Source: Zygaena filipendulae
Taxonomy: Eukaryota > Arthropoda > Insecta > Lepidoptera > Zygaenidae
NCBI GenBank assembly: GCA_907165275.2
Contig: OU015649.1
Coordinates: 8,524,001 to 8,588,000 of the forward strand
Direction of reading: 5' to 3'
Length of the DNA stretch: 64,000 nt
A program made the translations under genes and the position numbers. The notes under the pieces are model-generated. The model saw only the letters and a list, made by a program, of their open reading frames with translations. It did not search any database and was not told the origin of the DNA. Positions 45,188 through 57,239 of this stretch are shown here, piece after piece; position 1 is the stretch's first letter, and each line of letters begins with the position of its first letter.

Positions 45188-45445
45188 AATCCTTACTATT
45201 ATAAATCCAAAAGTGAGTTTGTTTGAATTGAATTGAATTGAAAAAACTTCATTTGATACAACACAAAAATTAAAGTATTGAGAACTTGTTTCTTTGTTTG
45301 TTACACTTTCTGGCCTTAACTGCTCAACCGATCATCATGAAATTTGGCATACACATTTTCAGGTATACAGAGAAGGGCATAAGGTACTTTTTATCCGGGA
45401 ATTCTCACGGGAACTCTGAAATTGACTTGTGTTAAATCTCATAAA
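45188..45445 (-). repeat. Common lepidopteran SINE copy (inverse) with a short internal insertion
   Basis: CCTTACTATTATAAATCC, GAGTTTGTTTGAATTGAATT (insertion start), then TTTCTTTGTTTGTTACAC, 'ACCGATCATCATGAAATTTG', GGAATTCTCACGGGAACTCT. Confidence 0.7.
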
Positions 45446-45834
45446 ATTGCATGTACCTTTACGTTGTCAGGGTTAAAGTGGATGACATAGGGTACTTTTA
45501 TCCTGGAATCTTGTATGAGCACGTCCATCGAGGAAAAGATTCAAAAGCGAAAGGAAACATGTAGAAGGGGCGAGTATGCAAGAAGTACATTACGAATACG
45601 AACGGTTGGAACATTTTTCAAATGTGTGCGCTTTTAATTTCGGAGGGTCGGTCTGTCGATATTTAAATTTTTTACGTCACCCAGACAGGAACATCGAGTA
45701 GCGTTGCACGACCAAATTGTATTTACAAGTTTGATTAGTATCTACCTAACAATTGATTGGTTTTAATTTTTTTAATGTTTTAATTGGTTTTGTCTATCCG
45801 TCCAAAGTATGTAGGTATCAAACCCAAAAAAATC

Positions 45835-46022
45835 AGCCCACATAGCCAAGTTGACAATCTATAATCATTATCGCTATAGAACACTAAGCACTAAGGTGTA
45901 GGTCACGAAAAATCGTCCAATTAGTCGTCCAATTTTGCGTGACCAGTGACCAGTGACCAGACACGTTTTCGACGTGTTTTCTATATACAGCAATAACGAT
46001 CAAAGATTGTCAACGTAAGGGG
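45835..46022. mobile_element. Foldback MITE (family B) copy
   Basis: GCCCACATAGCCAAGTTGAC, TTATCGCTATAGAACACTAA and the return arm TATATACAGCAATAACGATC ... ATTGTCAACG. A GACCAGT triplet repeat (about 45940-45960) is unique to this copy. Confidence 0.7.
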
Positions 46023-46269
46023 TTTTATTAAAATAAAAAACTAAAATATAAGAAATAAATATACAAAAATAGCAAAAAATTAACTTAAGTGCTAAATATT
46101 GTCTAAAACCTGCATAAAATCCGAAGTAGGTACCGTATTTAGTACCGAAAGTTAGTTCCAATTTTGTAATAAACATTTACCACAAACGTGGCGAGTAAAC
46201 ACGACAGATGATATAAACAAGCCGAATATCTGTCGCTATCTTGACACTATGGAATTATTAACATAAAGA

Positions 46270-47350
46270 TCCAATTAATAAATATGACAAAATGGGCCGT
46301 TCAGCGGCGCGTGCGCTCGGCGGGGGGCGCAGATTTATGCACTGCGTCCCCGATGCGCTGGCTTACAACTACCTATCATCATTATAAACAAACAGAACAT
46401 TTAGTATGTGCATAGATAAATTAAAAATATACAATCGTTAGTTGTAGATTGTAGAACGGTTGTTAGAGACTCTACTTTTCCTGTATAGTTTTCTATGATG
46501 AGTTAAAGAATGATAAAATATATTATAATATATGCTACAAATTGTTAAGTATAGTATCATTAAGCTACGCATTCAGCTATGTTTTGTCTTGATTTTGCTT
46601 GGGCTAAAATTTCATAAGAATTAAGAATTCTTTATTCACAAACGCAATTTCAGGAGCAAATATCATCAATGTTTTGGCATAAATAAATAATTAAGGAAGT
46701 TGGTAAATAAGTGTGGCGGTCTCATTTATTATTCTTTATAAGGAAACAAAGGCGAGGGTTAGTCGTAATAAGGCGCCGGCACCTCGCCGGCTTATCTTTA
46801 TTGCCTCCAACCCACGTAGAATAATAAATCGTTTTCATCAAAAACAAATACTCGACAGTTTTTGCCGGAGTCGGGAGAGCGGGTGGAAGGGTGGCAATTT
46901 TCCACCCCCATAATACAATATTTTCCGACATTTTCCACGGGAATACAGCTCGGAATTGCTCGCTCGCAACCGGCAGGTTCCTTTAATGTGAATTTTTCGT
47001 CCAATCAGAGTACGGCGAGAGTCTCGATATTACCTCAACTGTCACACATAAAGTGGAAAATATGGTCGGCAAATGTGGGGGGGAGCGCGAGCGAGGCGAG
47101 AAGGGGCGGCGGGTCGCGAGGGGTGCGAGGGTGCGGGGGCTGCTGGGGGTGCGGGGTGCGGGTGGCTGCTTGCTAGTCTGGGCGCGTACGCGACGCCGAG
47201 CCGCGCCGGAAGAAACGCTCCAAACAGGTTTATAGCTTTTCTTTCAGCTACACTCAGGTACGGGCCGTATCATAACAGCGGAATAGCGGCGCGTGATGTG
47301 AACCCGTGATAAAATAAATGTCGAGATAGGCTTATGTATTGTACTGTTTA
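46270..47350. other. Series of GC-rich unique blocks, candidate regulatory region
   Basis: Cores at 46300-46360 (GGCGGGGGGCGCAGATTTAT), 46760-46800 (GCGCCGGCACCTCGCCGGC) and 47080-47220. ORFs overlap on both strands (46862-47176, 47053-47235, 46722-46931) with Gly/Arg or Pro content, so none is called as a gene. Confidence 0.3.
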
Positions 47351-47625
47351 TCTTAATAATGGCCACCCGGAGAAAACTTCCGATTAAATTTTCACTTTAT
47401 ACCTACCTATTCACTTTATATCTTCTAGGTGTTTTCTTTCAAACAATCCATGACTTCTAGATATTAATCTTTCTATACTATGTAAATATTTTTATAAAAC
47501 ACGTTTATTATAAGAATAATAAACAACTTAATTGTTAAAACAAAATATATATCATTAAACATTCTTGTTTATAATAATAGATTAATATGCTAATTTTCCT
47601 TTAAGTATATAGACGCTAACCATTC

Positions 47626-47663
47626 CTATAAATATTATAGGTACCATACTATAAATATTATAG
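47626..47663 (+). repeat. Perfect 15-bp tandem pair
   Basis: CTATAAATATTATAG at 47626-47640 and 47649-47663, separated by GTACCATA. Confidence 0.85.
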
Positions 47664-47829
47664 GTATTATAGGTATAATAGTTATGTATTACGACCATAT
47701 TAAGACATAAAAAATAGGTAAACATAGATATTAAACATAAAACAGATAATTCAAGTCTGCTACCTGCAGTGAGTATGTGGTTGTACAATGTACATACGAT
47801 ACATAATTTATAGGTGGAAAACATATTTT

Positions 47830-48200
47830 TCATAAATCCCGGCTCCGCCCTGGGCGCCGCCCTACGCGGCTAGCGACTGTCGGCTGCAGCGTGCGGTCGC
47901 GGCGCGGAAGTTGCCGGGGCGCGCGGCGGATATAAATCGCGATTCATTTCTCATCGTAACTTTTTGTCGGTTCTTATCTGTTAGACTTCACTTTTCATCA
48001 TCCGAGGGGATTTATGTAATGCCTAGTCATTTCTCGGCGTCGAGGCGAGGCTTATCGGAGAAGCGCGAGCTCGCTTGATTGATGAGCGCGCAAAAATAAA
48101 TGTTCAGTTAAATTATTCGATAAGTTGAAAACGGAAGTTAAACGGGAATTATCTATGTCTTGCCCCCTGAAGATTTGGCGCTTGTAACTTTTATGTTAGC
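47830..48200. other. GC-rich unique block, candidate regulatory element or promoter
   Basis: CCCGGCTCCGCCCTGGGCGC, GGGGCGCGCGGCGGATATAA (TATA-like), then CATCGTAACTTTTTGTCGG. No ORF assigned. Confidence 0.25.
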
Positions 48201-48699
48201 GGGGTGATTGATTATAGTCGAAGTATAAAGTATTAGGTAGGTATAGGTATATTTTTTACACTTAGATGTAGCATTCTACATTTGTTTCTAATATACCGTA
48301 TTAAGAGAGAGTATAATAAAGTTTAGTAGCGATAACTGTCTGTTTATTAAAGTATTCACTTGTTGACAGTTATCAGTTTCAGAGTTTCAGTTTTCAACAC
48401 AATTTTTTAATTTCGAAAACTGCAGTAACACAGATCAGAATAAAAAAACCAGTTTTGTCTACATAAAATATCGCATTAATATATCATTTATATACCTACG
48501 TATATTAGATATCCTATTTAGATAATTGTTTTCAAATTTGCTGCCTACCTACTATAGTTTGAACTTTGTAAGTATAGTAGGTATAAGAAATTAAGTAAGT
48601 TAAGTAATTAAGCTCGCTGTAGGAAATTTATTTATTTCATAATTATAATTAGCATTTTCAGTTAACAAATGAAACATTCTGTATCTATTCTAGACTTTG

Positions 48700-48970
48700 T
48701 TGCAGTCAGTGCGGCTATTAAGCGTTTATATGTAATTACAAAAAAAAAACGCCGCACACCGCAATAACGTGAAGTAGCGTAAGTAGTGATATAAAATTAG
48801 GCATGAAAGCTAATGCCATAATTGAGGCAATCAGCGCCCCTCCGACCACGATGATTTATGCGACCGTAGCAACGCAATATTCTATCACTATACCATACCG
48901 CATCAGCACGCTAGAGGGAGAATAGTTACCGCTCTAGAGAAGTTGTTCGCTTTTACGTCGCATTTACATC
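48700..48970. other. Unique block, candidate regulatory element
   Basis: GCGTTTATATGTAATTAC, GCACACCGCAATAACGTGAA, GACCACGATGATTTATGCGA. No ORF. Confidence 0.25.
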
Positions 48971-49249
48971 TTTAGAACATTTACTGTGATTGCATACTTG
49001 GTAAAGTTTGAAGGTTCATAGTACTATTAATGAATAGGGTGGAACACAAAGTTTACCGTTAAGGAAGTGCATTGCATGTAACTATACTTACATAGGTAAT
49101 ATGTTGAGAAATTAAGAGTAAAGTGTTAGTAGGTAGTAGCCAGTTTAGTAATAGCCAAACTAGAGAATCTTAAACTGTACGCGGGCCAACAGTTAGTCCA
49201 CTTAAAAAGAGCATTGTGGCTAATCTCCAGCGACACATGTACTAGTGCA

Positions 49250-49970
49250 AACAAAGTTTAATTGTGAACGGTGCGCCGCGCTTGCTACCGCTCGTTGGCC
49301 CCGGGCAAAACCGATTACAGTCTTAGCGGCGCTCACCTTCGATGCCTGCACCACATAGCTATAGGTACTTCGCCACCGCCACCGCCGCCACCCTCGTCTC
49401 TCCTCCACAACATATTCAACACCAATCAATCCAATCACACATATTTATATGTAGAAGGCCGTCGTGTAGGCAGTGGGTATATATATACCTTCATGTTTTT
49501 ATTGCAGACTGCATCGACGCGACGGCCACAAACATTGCATTCGCCTCCCTCGCTCGCACTGAAATACGTTCTATTTTTAATTTTGATTTTTTCCGGACCC
49601 ACCGCCGCGCCGTATCGTTCTTGTTTTATTTCGTTTCATTTCATAGCGCAGGGTGGGCGCGCGACGGATCGGAATTTCAGATATGTACAATTTAAAATCG
49701 TGTAAGTACGGTCAGCTCGGCGTGGCGCGGCGGACGGCGAGCGAGCGCGGACCAAGAGGCGTGGGAAATGCTCCGCTTCCACTAGACTGACGCCTGTCGG
49801 CTTATTTTCTTTGCTTTTTTATGGATTCTATTTTCATTTGATTGCATTTGAATTTCCGCCGCCAATATCCGCTAACTAAACACGATTACTGCGGAGTGGC
49901 GATGGACAGGAGGACGGAGCGGTGCACGGTGAACGTGGGGGGGGGGGCACGATTCCTTTTCGGGGTGTTG
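49250..49970 (+). other. GC-rich unique block; possible first exon or promoter
   Basis: The longest frame (49271-49705, 144 codons) has a run of eight prolines in PPPPPPPSSLL and no recognised domain. It ends on a strong donor-like CGT|GTAAGTAC (GT 49702-49703). CGTGGGAAA at 49760-49768 fits a Su(H)-type site. An 11-G run lies at 49937-49947. Transcription is plausible, coding is not shown. Confidence 0.25.
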
Positions 49971-50146
49971 TCGTATTGTAGAAGACTCACTAATTTATCG
50001 CTAACTGTACTATGGGAAGACTTCTTAACAATAATATTAGAAAGTACGTACCTATACTTACTTTAATTCAAAAATACTGTGCAATTTTAAGTAGGTACTT
50101 AGTATAGGTCGATAATCTAAATTGACAATCAATTACTATCAAATTA

Positions 50147-50502
50147 TACAACGTGTAAATGAATTAACTGAAAAGAAGTTGCTCAGAATCGACTTCCGAA
50201 TCGATCGCACCATGTTTTAATATAGGTCATATTTTCTCCTTTTTACTAGCTCATGTCTTAATGATTCATAATACATAGTACAATATTTAGCGCGTACGCC
50301 GCGCCGCCGCCCGTAGCAAAAACGTAGATACGTAGGTGCGGACGTAGCGCTTGAAATTTCGTAGATAGGTCACCTCCAAAGTCCAAACTAATGTTGAAGT
50401 ATCTATAAATTTTGGCGACATAATTTATATTTTAGTCACATTTTTGTTTATTTTTTTAAATGGGGTGTATCAGGTTTTTGGTTAATTCATTAACACGTTG
50501 TA
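50147..50502 (+). mobile_element. TA-flanked MITE (family D), copy 3
   Basis: TA|TACAACGTGTAAATGAATT and right end AATTCATTAACACGTTGTA|TA. Shares GGCGTAGCGCTTG-type and AATTTCGTAGATAGGTCACC segments with the other two copies. Confidence 0.87.
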
Positions 50503-51112
50503 TAAGAATATTTTAGGTAAGTGCCTACAATCCAATATTGGCAATGGTTTTATAATCGAAATCTTTTCTATTTATCGTTTTTTCCTTATGACTCCTTTTT
50601 GCCTTGCCTCCCTGTATTGTTTATTGTGCACAATAATATTATTGTAGGTACAATTATTTTAGTTTAAGCGATTCGTTCTATACCACTTTGTGATTTGTTT
50701 AATTGTGTATCAAATTCCTCACTTTGAGAACTTGCTGGGTCCATGGACTTAATGACTTGGTTATCCAGTTCGTCATTATGACTGGCACAACACACAACAT
50801 TATAATGCGAGAACAAGCTGGGGCGTTAGATCGATCACAGTGTTCCGTTATTGGCAAACTTCTCGACGACACGGGCCTTGATTAAAAGTATGCAAATTTT
50901 ATTATCATGGTGCAGGGTAACGGATGAGGAACAACTGCGTCTGTCGAGCATTCTTCTTATAACAATATTATTTCATATACCTATCACTTCATACTGATAT
51001 AATATAATATGACTCACTAACTCGTATAACTACTAAGTTGTAATCAAAGCAGCCATTGCTCCACACATGAAATCATATTTCAGATATTTATACCTACTAA
51101 ACTAATTAGTTA

Positions 51113-51345
51113 CTAGCTGTGCCCCGCGGTTTCTCTCGCGTGAAATGTGTTTATATAACATCTTTTTTCCCGACGTCCGATTCGTTCAGTGGATTCGGAG
51201 ATTATCGCGAACAGACAGACAGACAGAAAACCATTTTAAAACCTTTTTTTGTGGTTGGTTACTCTTCTTTTATCGCCCCCCTGTCAAATTTTGTTAAAAA
51301 TATTCAATGTACAGAATCATGGATTCTACTCTCTTATTATAGTAG
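51113..51345 (+). repeat. SINE-related element, long-tail subfamily
   Basis: ACTAGCTGTGCCCCGCGG, TCTTTTTTCCCGACGTCCGA, GAGATTATCGCGAACAGACA and tail TTGTGGTTGGTTACTCTTCT. It lacks about 80 bp of body present at 21112. Confidence 0.7.
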
Positions 51346-51349
51346 ATTA

Positions 51350-53020
51350 GCATATAGTAGATTAGCTTAACCTGACCGTGCTTCACTGTGACGTTTAATT
51401 TGACATATTTGAAAAAGTATTAAAATTTATGACAGCTATACTTTGATTTCTGTCAAATTTGAAAACAAATTAGTAAAAGTACAATGGACAAAATTATAGG
51501 GATTTTGGGCGATCCGCAGCCAAGAATACCTAATTTTGATATTTATTGATGTGGTTTAGTTCTATAATTATTAATTACTGAGAAGAAGTTTTATCTATAG
51601 TAATAATCATAATATAATCATAGATATACACCGAGACTATCGTATGCCTATAGGTACTTTCATATGCATTTAGTGAAAACTGGAACTTTAATTTGAAATT
51701 AAAAACAGACACTTCAATTTTATTTATATGTATGGATGTATGGATGATCTGCACTTTTGACAACTCACAAGTTATAACACATCAACTGTAGTAGTAGGTG
51801 TTTAGGTGTGACTAAGGGGTACAATGTGACACATGATCTGCTAATTTAGGAAAAAAATGGTTTAAATCTTTTTGTACGTATAATTAACTGTTTTACCGTG
51901 AGACACTAATATAGAAAGTTGTTAAAAATATGTTTCCATCTCATCTCTAAATTATAACACAATGATAAAAATGCACGTCAGTTCAGTGAGTTCAGTCGGT
52001 CAGTTAAAGTTTTGATTGATTAACTCCGTCGAATCACCGACATTTACTTGTGTCAAATTGTAATTTATTGGTTCCTTAGTCGGTGAATATTACTTTGGCT
52101 GTGTCCCCATCTCTGCCACCCTGCGACCCCTGTGAGGCCGAGCTCAATGAAAATTTTATATTACCGTTACACCGTTACATCATTTACTTTTTTTCCTCCA
52201 TCGCTGACGAACTAGAGCGATCTTTTGATTAAATTAAGGGGATGAACTGGGTATTTTTTACTGATTGATAGGTAGCTTGACACAGCGTTTCAAGTAACAT
52301 TACCGGAATTTATATTGAGCATAAGTGATTGAGCGCAAATTTGGCTTTTGCATAATGTATATTGAATCGGTTAGCTTAATATACTTCATGGCACAGAAGG
52401 GAGTTTTGTGTAAGCTAAATCTTCTACCTACTTAATTTTTTCTTTACGTATATTAAAACTGTTAAATTTGACGTGACTGTTCATTGAAATTGATGAATAA
52501 ATTACATTATAATAAAGTGCCTGTTTGTCGGTGTGTTTGAGCACGCATCACGCAAACACTAGTTGGACAGAATTACGTACATAGAATTCAGCAAATAGGT
52601 AGATTACAATTTTGCGTAAACTTTATAGAGTACCTATTTGTAAATCTAGTAAGTCAGTCAAAGGAATCCTATAATTATTATGAGTGAAACCGTTGACAGT
52701 AGATAGTTTAACAATACAGGTACTGGGTAATTTGATTTAAATGTAATTAAAAGTTTAATAAATAGTAATTTAATCTTGTTCTCTAAGGAGACTTTCAAAT
52801 TCTTCGTAAAATATAGTTAGGAATATTATGATACTAAATAAACTTTAATAAAACTCAGGTATTTACTTTATTCATTTGTAATTTTACTTAATTAATTATT
52901 ATTGTGACTTAAACAAACTGTTTTAATAATTTGACTAACGCTCTTTCCGATCAAGTCTCTTTATTTCTGAAATAATGTGTTGACTTTCATTTATAGTTAG
53001 TATCCAGCTCCCTGCATAAT
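51350..53020. other. Mostly AT-rich intergenic DNA
   Basis: No ORF above 62 codons and no repeat matched. A small GC-richer patch at 52085-52150 (GTCCCCATCTCTGCCACCCT) stands out. Confidence 0.3.
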
Positions 53021-53140
53021 ATCCTAACACACGGAACTGTTGGCGACATCAATGGGCGCAGGGTCGCGTTGACACTCAAATATTTCGCCCCGGGTCACGA
53101 CCCGGCTACCCCTGCTACCCTTGCCCTCATCGTAGTGTAA
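53020..53140. other. Short GC-rich unique block
   Basis: ACATCAATGGGCGCAGGGTC, TATTTCGCCCCGGGTCACGA. GTCGCGTTGACAC and CGGGTCACGACCCG are partly self-complementary. Confidence 0.25.
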
Positions 53141-53263
53141 AAATTGTATCTATTCACCCTACGTATAATCATTGCAAAATCTGTCACGCATTTTTGTAAA
53201 CAGTATTGCTCTGAGTAAAGTTTTAATTTTATTTTGTTTGTTGTGTCATTTGTATACCTATAC

Positions 53264-53330
53264 TAGCTGTTCCGTGCGGTTTCATTCGCATTAATTTCGG
53301 AGTTCCCGCAAGAGTTCTGGGATAAAATTA
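53264..53330 (+). repeat. Truncated common SINE head
   Basis: ACTAGCTGTTCCGTGCGGTT, TTAATTTCGGAGTTCCCGCA, GGGATAAAATTACCC. Confidence 0.6.
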
Positions 53331-53798
53331 CCCTCCTCTTTTTTGGAAATCGGATAAAAAGTATCTAAAGTAAAGATATCAAGATACCTATTACATTTTT
53401 CAATCCAGTACCTAGTCATTGTTATATTTTTGGGACCAGGAGGGGGGATTTCAAATAGGTAGGTACCTACATACGCATAAATATCATTCAAAATCTGGTT
53501 AGGTAACTCTAGACAAGTGAACTAGTTGCGGCAATTTTTATTTTCAGTAGATCCAGGGATTACCCCCTAAAAAAACAATCAACTTCTAATTTTACCTATG
53601 ATACCTATATTAATACAGATTTCTAGACAGATCTTTACAAAATTAGCACAACTTTGTTAGTGTACTCGTCCAAAGTAAACTGAAAAAAAAAAACTAGTTT
53701 TGATTGTTACGTTAAAAAAATAAACAAAATAACTTGGCAATACTAATACCTATACGTTCATTTAAAAATAAATATTGCGTAAGCAACATGTGAACTGA

Positions 53799-54057
53799 CG
53801 GCCGCACTCAGAGTCGTTTTAATGATTACCTGCTTAATTTTAAGTATATAGGCAAAGGTTTTAATAACCAAACTGTTGCACTCAGAGACCTTAATTAAAT
53901 TAATGTTAATTGGCATTTAACTACATTTGAATTGATTAGTGAAGTGCCAATTAATATTGATTTAATGAGGAATGATTTACTCTGAGTGCAACTGTTTTGT
54001 TTTTAAAATCTTTACTTAAAATTAAGTAAACATTTAAAACGAGTCCGAGTGCGGCAG
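53799..54057. mobile_element. Full-length foldback MITE (family A), diverged copy 4
   Basis: CGGCCGCACTCAGAGTCG at the left and GTCCGAGTGCGGC at the right. The centre is TGTTAATTGGCATTTAACTA against AGTGCCAATTAATATTGA. Shares the variant arm sequence TTAATTTTAAGTA with copy 5. Confidence 0.8.
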
Positions 54058-54741
54058 TAAGTGGCGCTGTGTGAGTGTGTAAGCATTATTATAATTTTAT
54101 TATTATCATGTCCCTTGTGTTGTTTTTAATTTAGGTACCTGTATAACTGGTATTTTTCGTATTGGACGGTATAAAAAGAATCAGCAGAAGTAACTCTCAA
54201 ACCACTGTTAGATTTACCTATATAAACGTACGTCGTTGGTACTTCTACTTGTTGTTTGTTAAGTTTTCACCCATGTCGTTGTATAGGTACCTACCTACCG
54301 AGTACCGAGCTACCGTTCGTCGGCGTCGAACTATGAACGGAATTTGTCAACTTTAACTAATTTCACTTTACATCCACCAACAAATAAGTAACTTATAATA
54401 GAGTAACTTTGCAAATTAGGTAATCCATTTATTTTTGGTATAAGGATTTGCACCTGATTCTAGACAAGTTGTAACTTGTTAAAATATCTCACAAATAGCT
54501 AGCTTCCTACCTACCTTCCTAAATCTGTGCTAGGTAGCGTTTCGGTACCGGATAAAAAGGAGATTAGGCCACTTCCCGGCCATCTCAACTATTTCAATGC
54601 AAAAAAATCGTGTTCCCGAGGGACTGAAAATTAATTGAAGAAATCTACATTAGGTACGCAAGTCACTTGCTGGCGGGCTAAAGTTAGTAGGTAATTTATA
54701 AAGAACACCTAGCATACGCCGTCAAATAATGCGAATGAAAA

Positions 54742-55090
54742 AGGTTTTTTTTTTTATGTCATAGAGGGCAAACGGGCAAGTGGTACCCGCCGCCTATGGA
54801 CATCTGCAACACCAGAAGGCATGCAGGTGCGTTGCCGACCTGGAATGGGGATGGGAACTGGCTTTCAAGTGGGGCTGCCGGAACATACCGTTATATAGGT
54901 GCTAAGCAACAGATTTACAACTTGAGGGTGGTAGCTAGTCAGTCGGGCACTAGATTGTGCCCTACTACCTTGTTATGGTTTCCTCACGATGTTTTCCTTC
55001 ACCGACAGCTCAAGCTCATTATTAGGGTTTGAACCCACGCCTTGCTGCGTTTGATCCGAACGCACCAACCACTGAGCTATCATCGCTGTA
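54742..55090 (-). repeat. Full-length tRNA-headed SINE (inverse)
   Basis: Poly(T) at about 54744-54755, then TGTCATAGAGGGCAAACG, a body with CTGCAACACCAGAAGGCATG and AACTGGCTTTCAAGTGGGGC, and at the right a complete pol III head on the minus strand: A box TAGCTCAGTGG (55069-55079) and B box GGTTCAAACCC (about 55026-55036). Confidence 0.8.
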
Positions 55091-55289
55091 ATACCAAGAT
55101 CGCTGTAATGATAATACCATGTATTATTTCCTTAAACATATCAAAGGAACTGGACTAAAATAACAATTGATGGCCTCGTTAAATAATAAATAATATTTTT
55201 TTGCCGTACTTCCACTTGTGAGGTGGTACCTATGTATTGAACGCGTAGGAAAGTTATAAGTATCTACTTTGTTTAAGATCGCTGGTAGG

Positions 55290-55720
55290 ATCTTTCTCTA
55301 TAACAGGAGTGACCGGCGGGTCGGTACTCCCTCTGATAAGCAGTAAATTGCTTTTCTTTCTATTTCTTAAATAACCTTCTTCCACCCCGCGCCCCTCCAC
55401 TCCGCCACTCACTGGCACACCCCCAGCCGCATCCCGCTGAGGTGCCTCCGCTCGCATCTCGCAATATTCTTTTACAAAAGTTTAATTACAGTCCCGCTTA
55501 AAAAAGAGCGAAGTCGCGTTATGTCCTAATTATTGTACCAACAATAAAAATACGCAAACGAGTGTATTATACAATTAGACACTTCTCCCCGATCGTTAAA
55601 AGGGAAATTTAAATGGAATTTTTATGTCCAACAATTAAGGATAACGTCGGCCGTGCTAGAGCATTTTTGTAATTACAAAAATAAGATTCTTGAAATGTAG
55701 CGTGAAAAAGTATTAGGCAG
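55290..55720. other. Mixed GC-rich unique block
   Basis: CACCCCGCGCCCCTCCACTC, CCCAGCCGCATCCCGCTGAG followed by AT-rich but repeat-free sequence. The 67-codon antisense ORF is unrecognised. Confidence 0.25.
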
Positions 55721-55929
55721 GGCCTACTGGATAGCGGAAATTTACCGAGTCAAACAACAGATCTTATCGTTGCAACCTTCATTAATATGGTAATTTCTTT
55801 ACAAGTTCTAAAAAAAAAACTTTAAACGTTAGTGTACTATACGTATTTTATTAACTTTAACCACTAACTTTATATGGAACGTTGTAATACTACTCTCATA
55901 TAGCACGGTTATAATATGTGTTTTTATAG

Positions 55930-56260
55930 TGAGACGTTTAACATGTGCGTGGCAGGCAGCTTGTGGCAGCGAGCACGCAGTGGTGAGCGGAGTGCCACCG
56001 GGGCTACATGAAGATGGAGGACGGTTAAGAAGCCCGAGGGAGTCGCGGATTTATCGCCGCGGCTCGCGATGGCCTGCCGAGACGCGCCGGCGCCGCACCG
56101 CGCTGATTTATACCGAGCAATCTCGCAAAACTTACTTCACATTTAAATTTCCTAACTGTCTAAGCTCTTAACGCCGACCATATTATCTCATTCGATCGCC
56201 AATAAATTTCATGAGCTGACTCGCCTTTGTCGCGCTTCGCGCTCGATTTGAATTAATAGC
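55930..56260. other. GC-rich unique block, candidate regulatory element
   Basis: TGCGTGGCAGGCAGCTTGTG, GCGGATTTATCGCCGCGGCT (palindromic CGCCGCGGC core), GAGACGCGCCGGCGCCGCAC. The 80-codon ORF is Arg-rich and not recognised. Confidence 0.3.
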
Positions 56261-57064
56261 CTGCAGGGACCTCATGTCTTTTGTCACAAAAATTTCTGTT
56301 TTTATACTCGGTTTCTAGACTAAAACTTGAATTACCAAAAACACTGAATTGGTGTTTCTCAATTTGAGAAGAGAAGCCTAAATATCGTTTTCCATGGCTC
56401 TTCCTATTGAAACTTCAAAATAAAAGTATTGAAATACACATTTTCACCCCCCTCCCCTCATTATCTGGTGTTAAATTTCCAAAGAGTTCCATAGTGCTTG
56501 CATAAGTTTAAACGTGTAGCTTATATTTCTACACCCAGCGATTTGGTCAGGCGTTAAAGAATCAGAGAGCAAGTCAGCACATGTGAATATTTTATATTTG
56601 TAAATGTTTAATAGGTAGGTTTATTATAATATTCGAAGCATAACGGTATACTATATACTCGCACTACCCAGTATTAGTAACTGCCACTCCAGTGGGATTT
56701 ACGAAATGAGCAGAAGCTGAGCGCCTGTTATGAATATGTAATCTAAATTTAGAATTCTCCGAGTGTGAGACCGATGTTTGTTGCCGCAACTGTTTCGAAC
56801 AAACATTCGCATCGGTACCACGAAACATTGTCACGGCAGGTTCACAAGTCAAGCCACGCCTAACCCATGCACGTTTCTGACGACAGAACTCGCTTTGGTT
56901 GAGTCTTCGTTACAACGCGCAACGGTGGTACGGGGACCATCGGCGCAACCCCTCTCATAATTTAGTTTCAAACTTTTTAATTAGCTTTATATTTGTGTTT
57001 GCAGATTGAGACTTTGCCTCTCAGTTTGTCATTGGCATGACTGTGGTCGGAAATTTATATTATT

Positions 57065-57224
57065 AACTAGCTAAACCCCGCAGCTTCACCCGCGCTTCAA
57101 CTTTTTCACTCCCTTAGAGGTTGCATTTTAGGATACTCTTTCTTGCTTATGCAGAAGCCTAGTGCAGAATTCCATGGTTCTAGATCCCATCAAATCGGAC
57201 CTCATCTATCAGTCAGTCAGCCTG
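57065..57224 (+). repeat. Diverged SINE-related copy
   Basis: AACTAGCTAAACCCCGCAGC TTCACCCGCG, then a different body (TTTTTCACTCCCTTAGAGG) and 'ATCCCATCAAATCGGACC'. Confidence 0.6.
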
Positions 57225-57239
57225 TCACGGCAGCTACAA

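Noticed and set aside
46862..47309. Three overlapping ORFs near 47 kb
   Set aside because: Different frames over the same Gly/Arg-rich GC block.
55021..55085. tRNA gene on the minus strand
   Set aside because: A and B boxes are good, but no acceptor stem closes and the sequence continues into a SINE body with a poly(A) tail.
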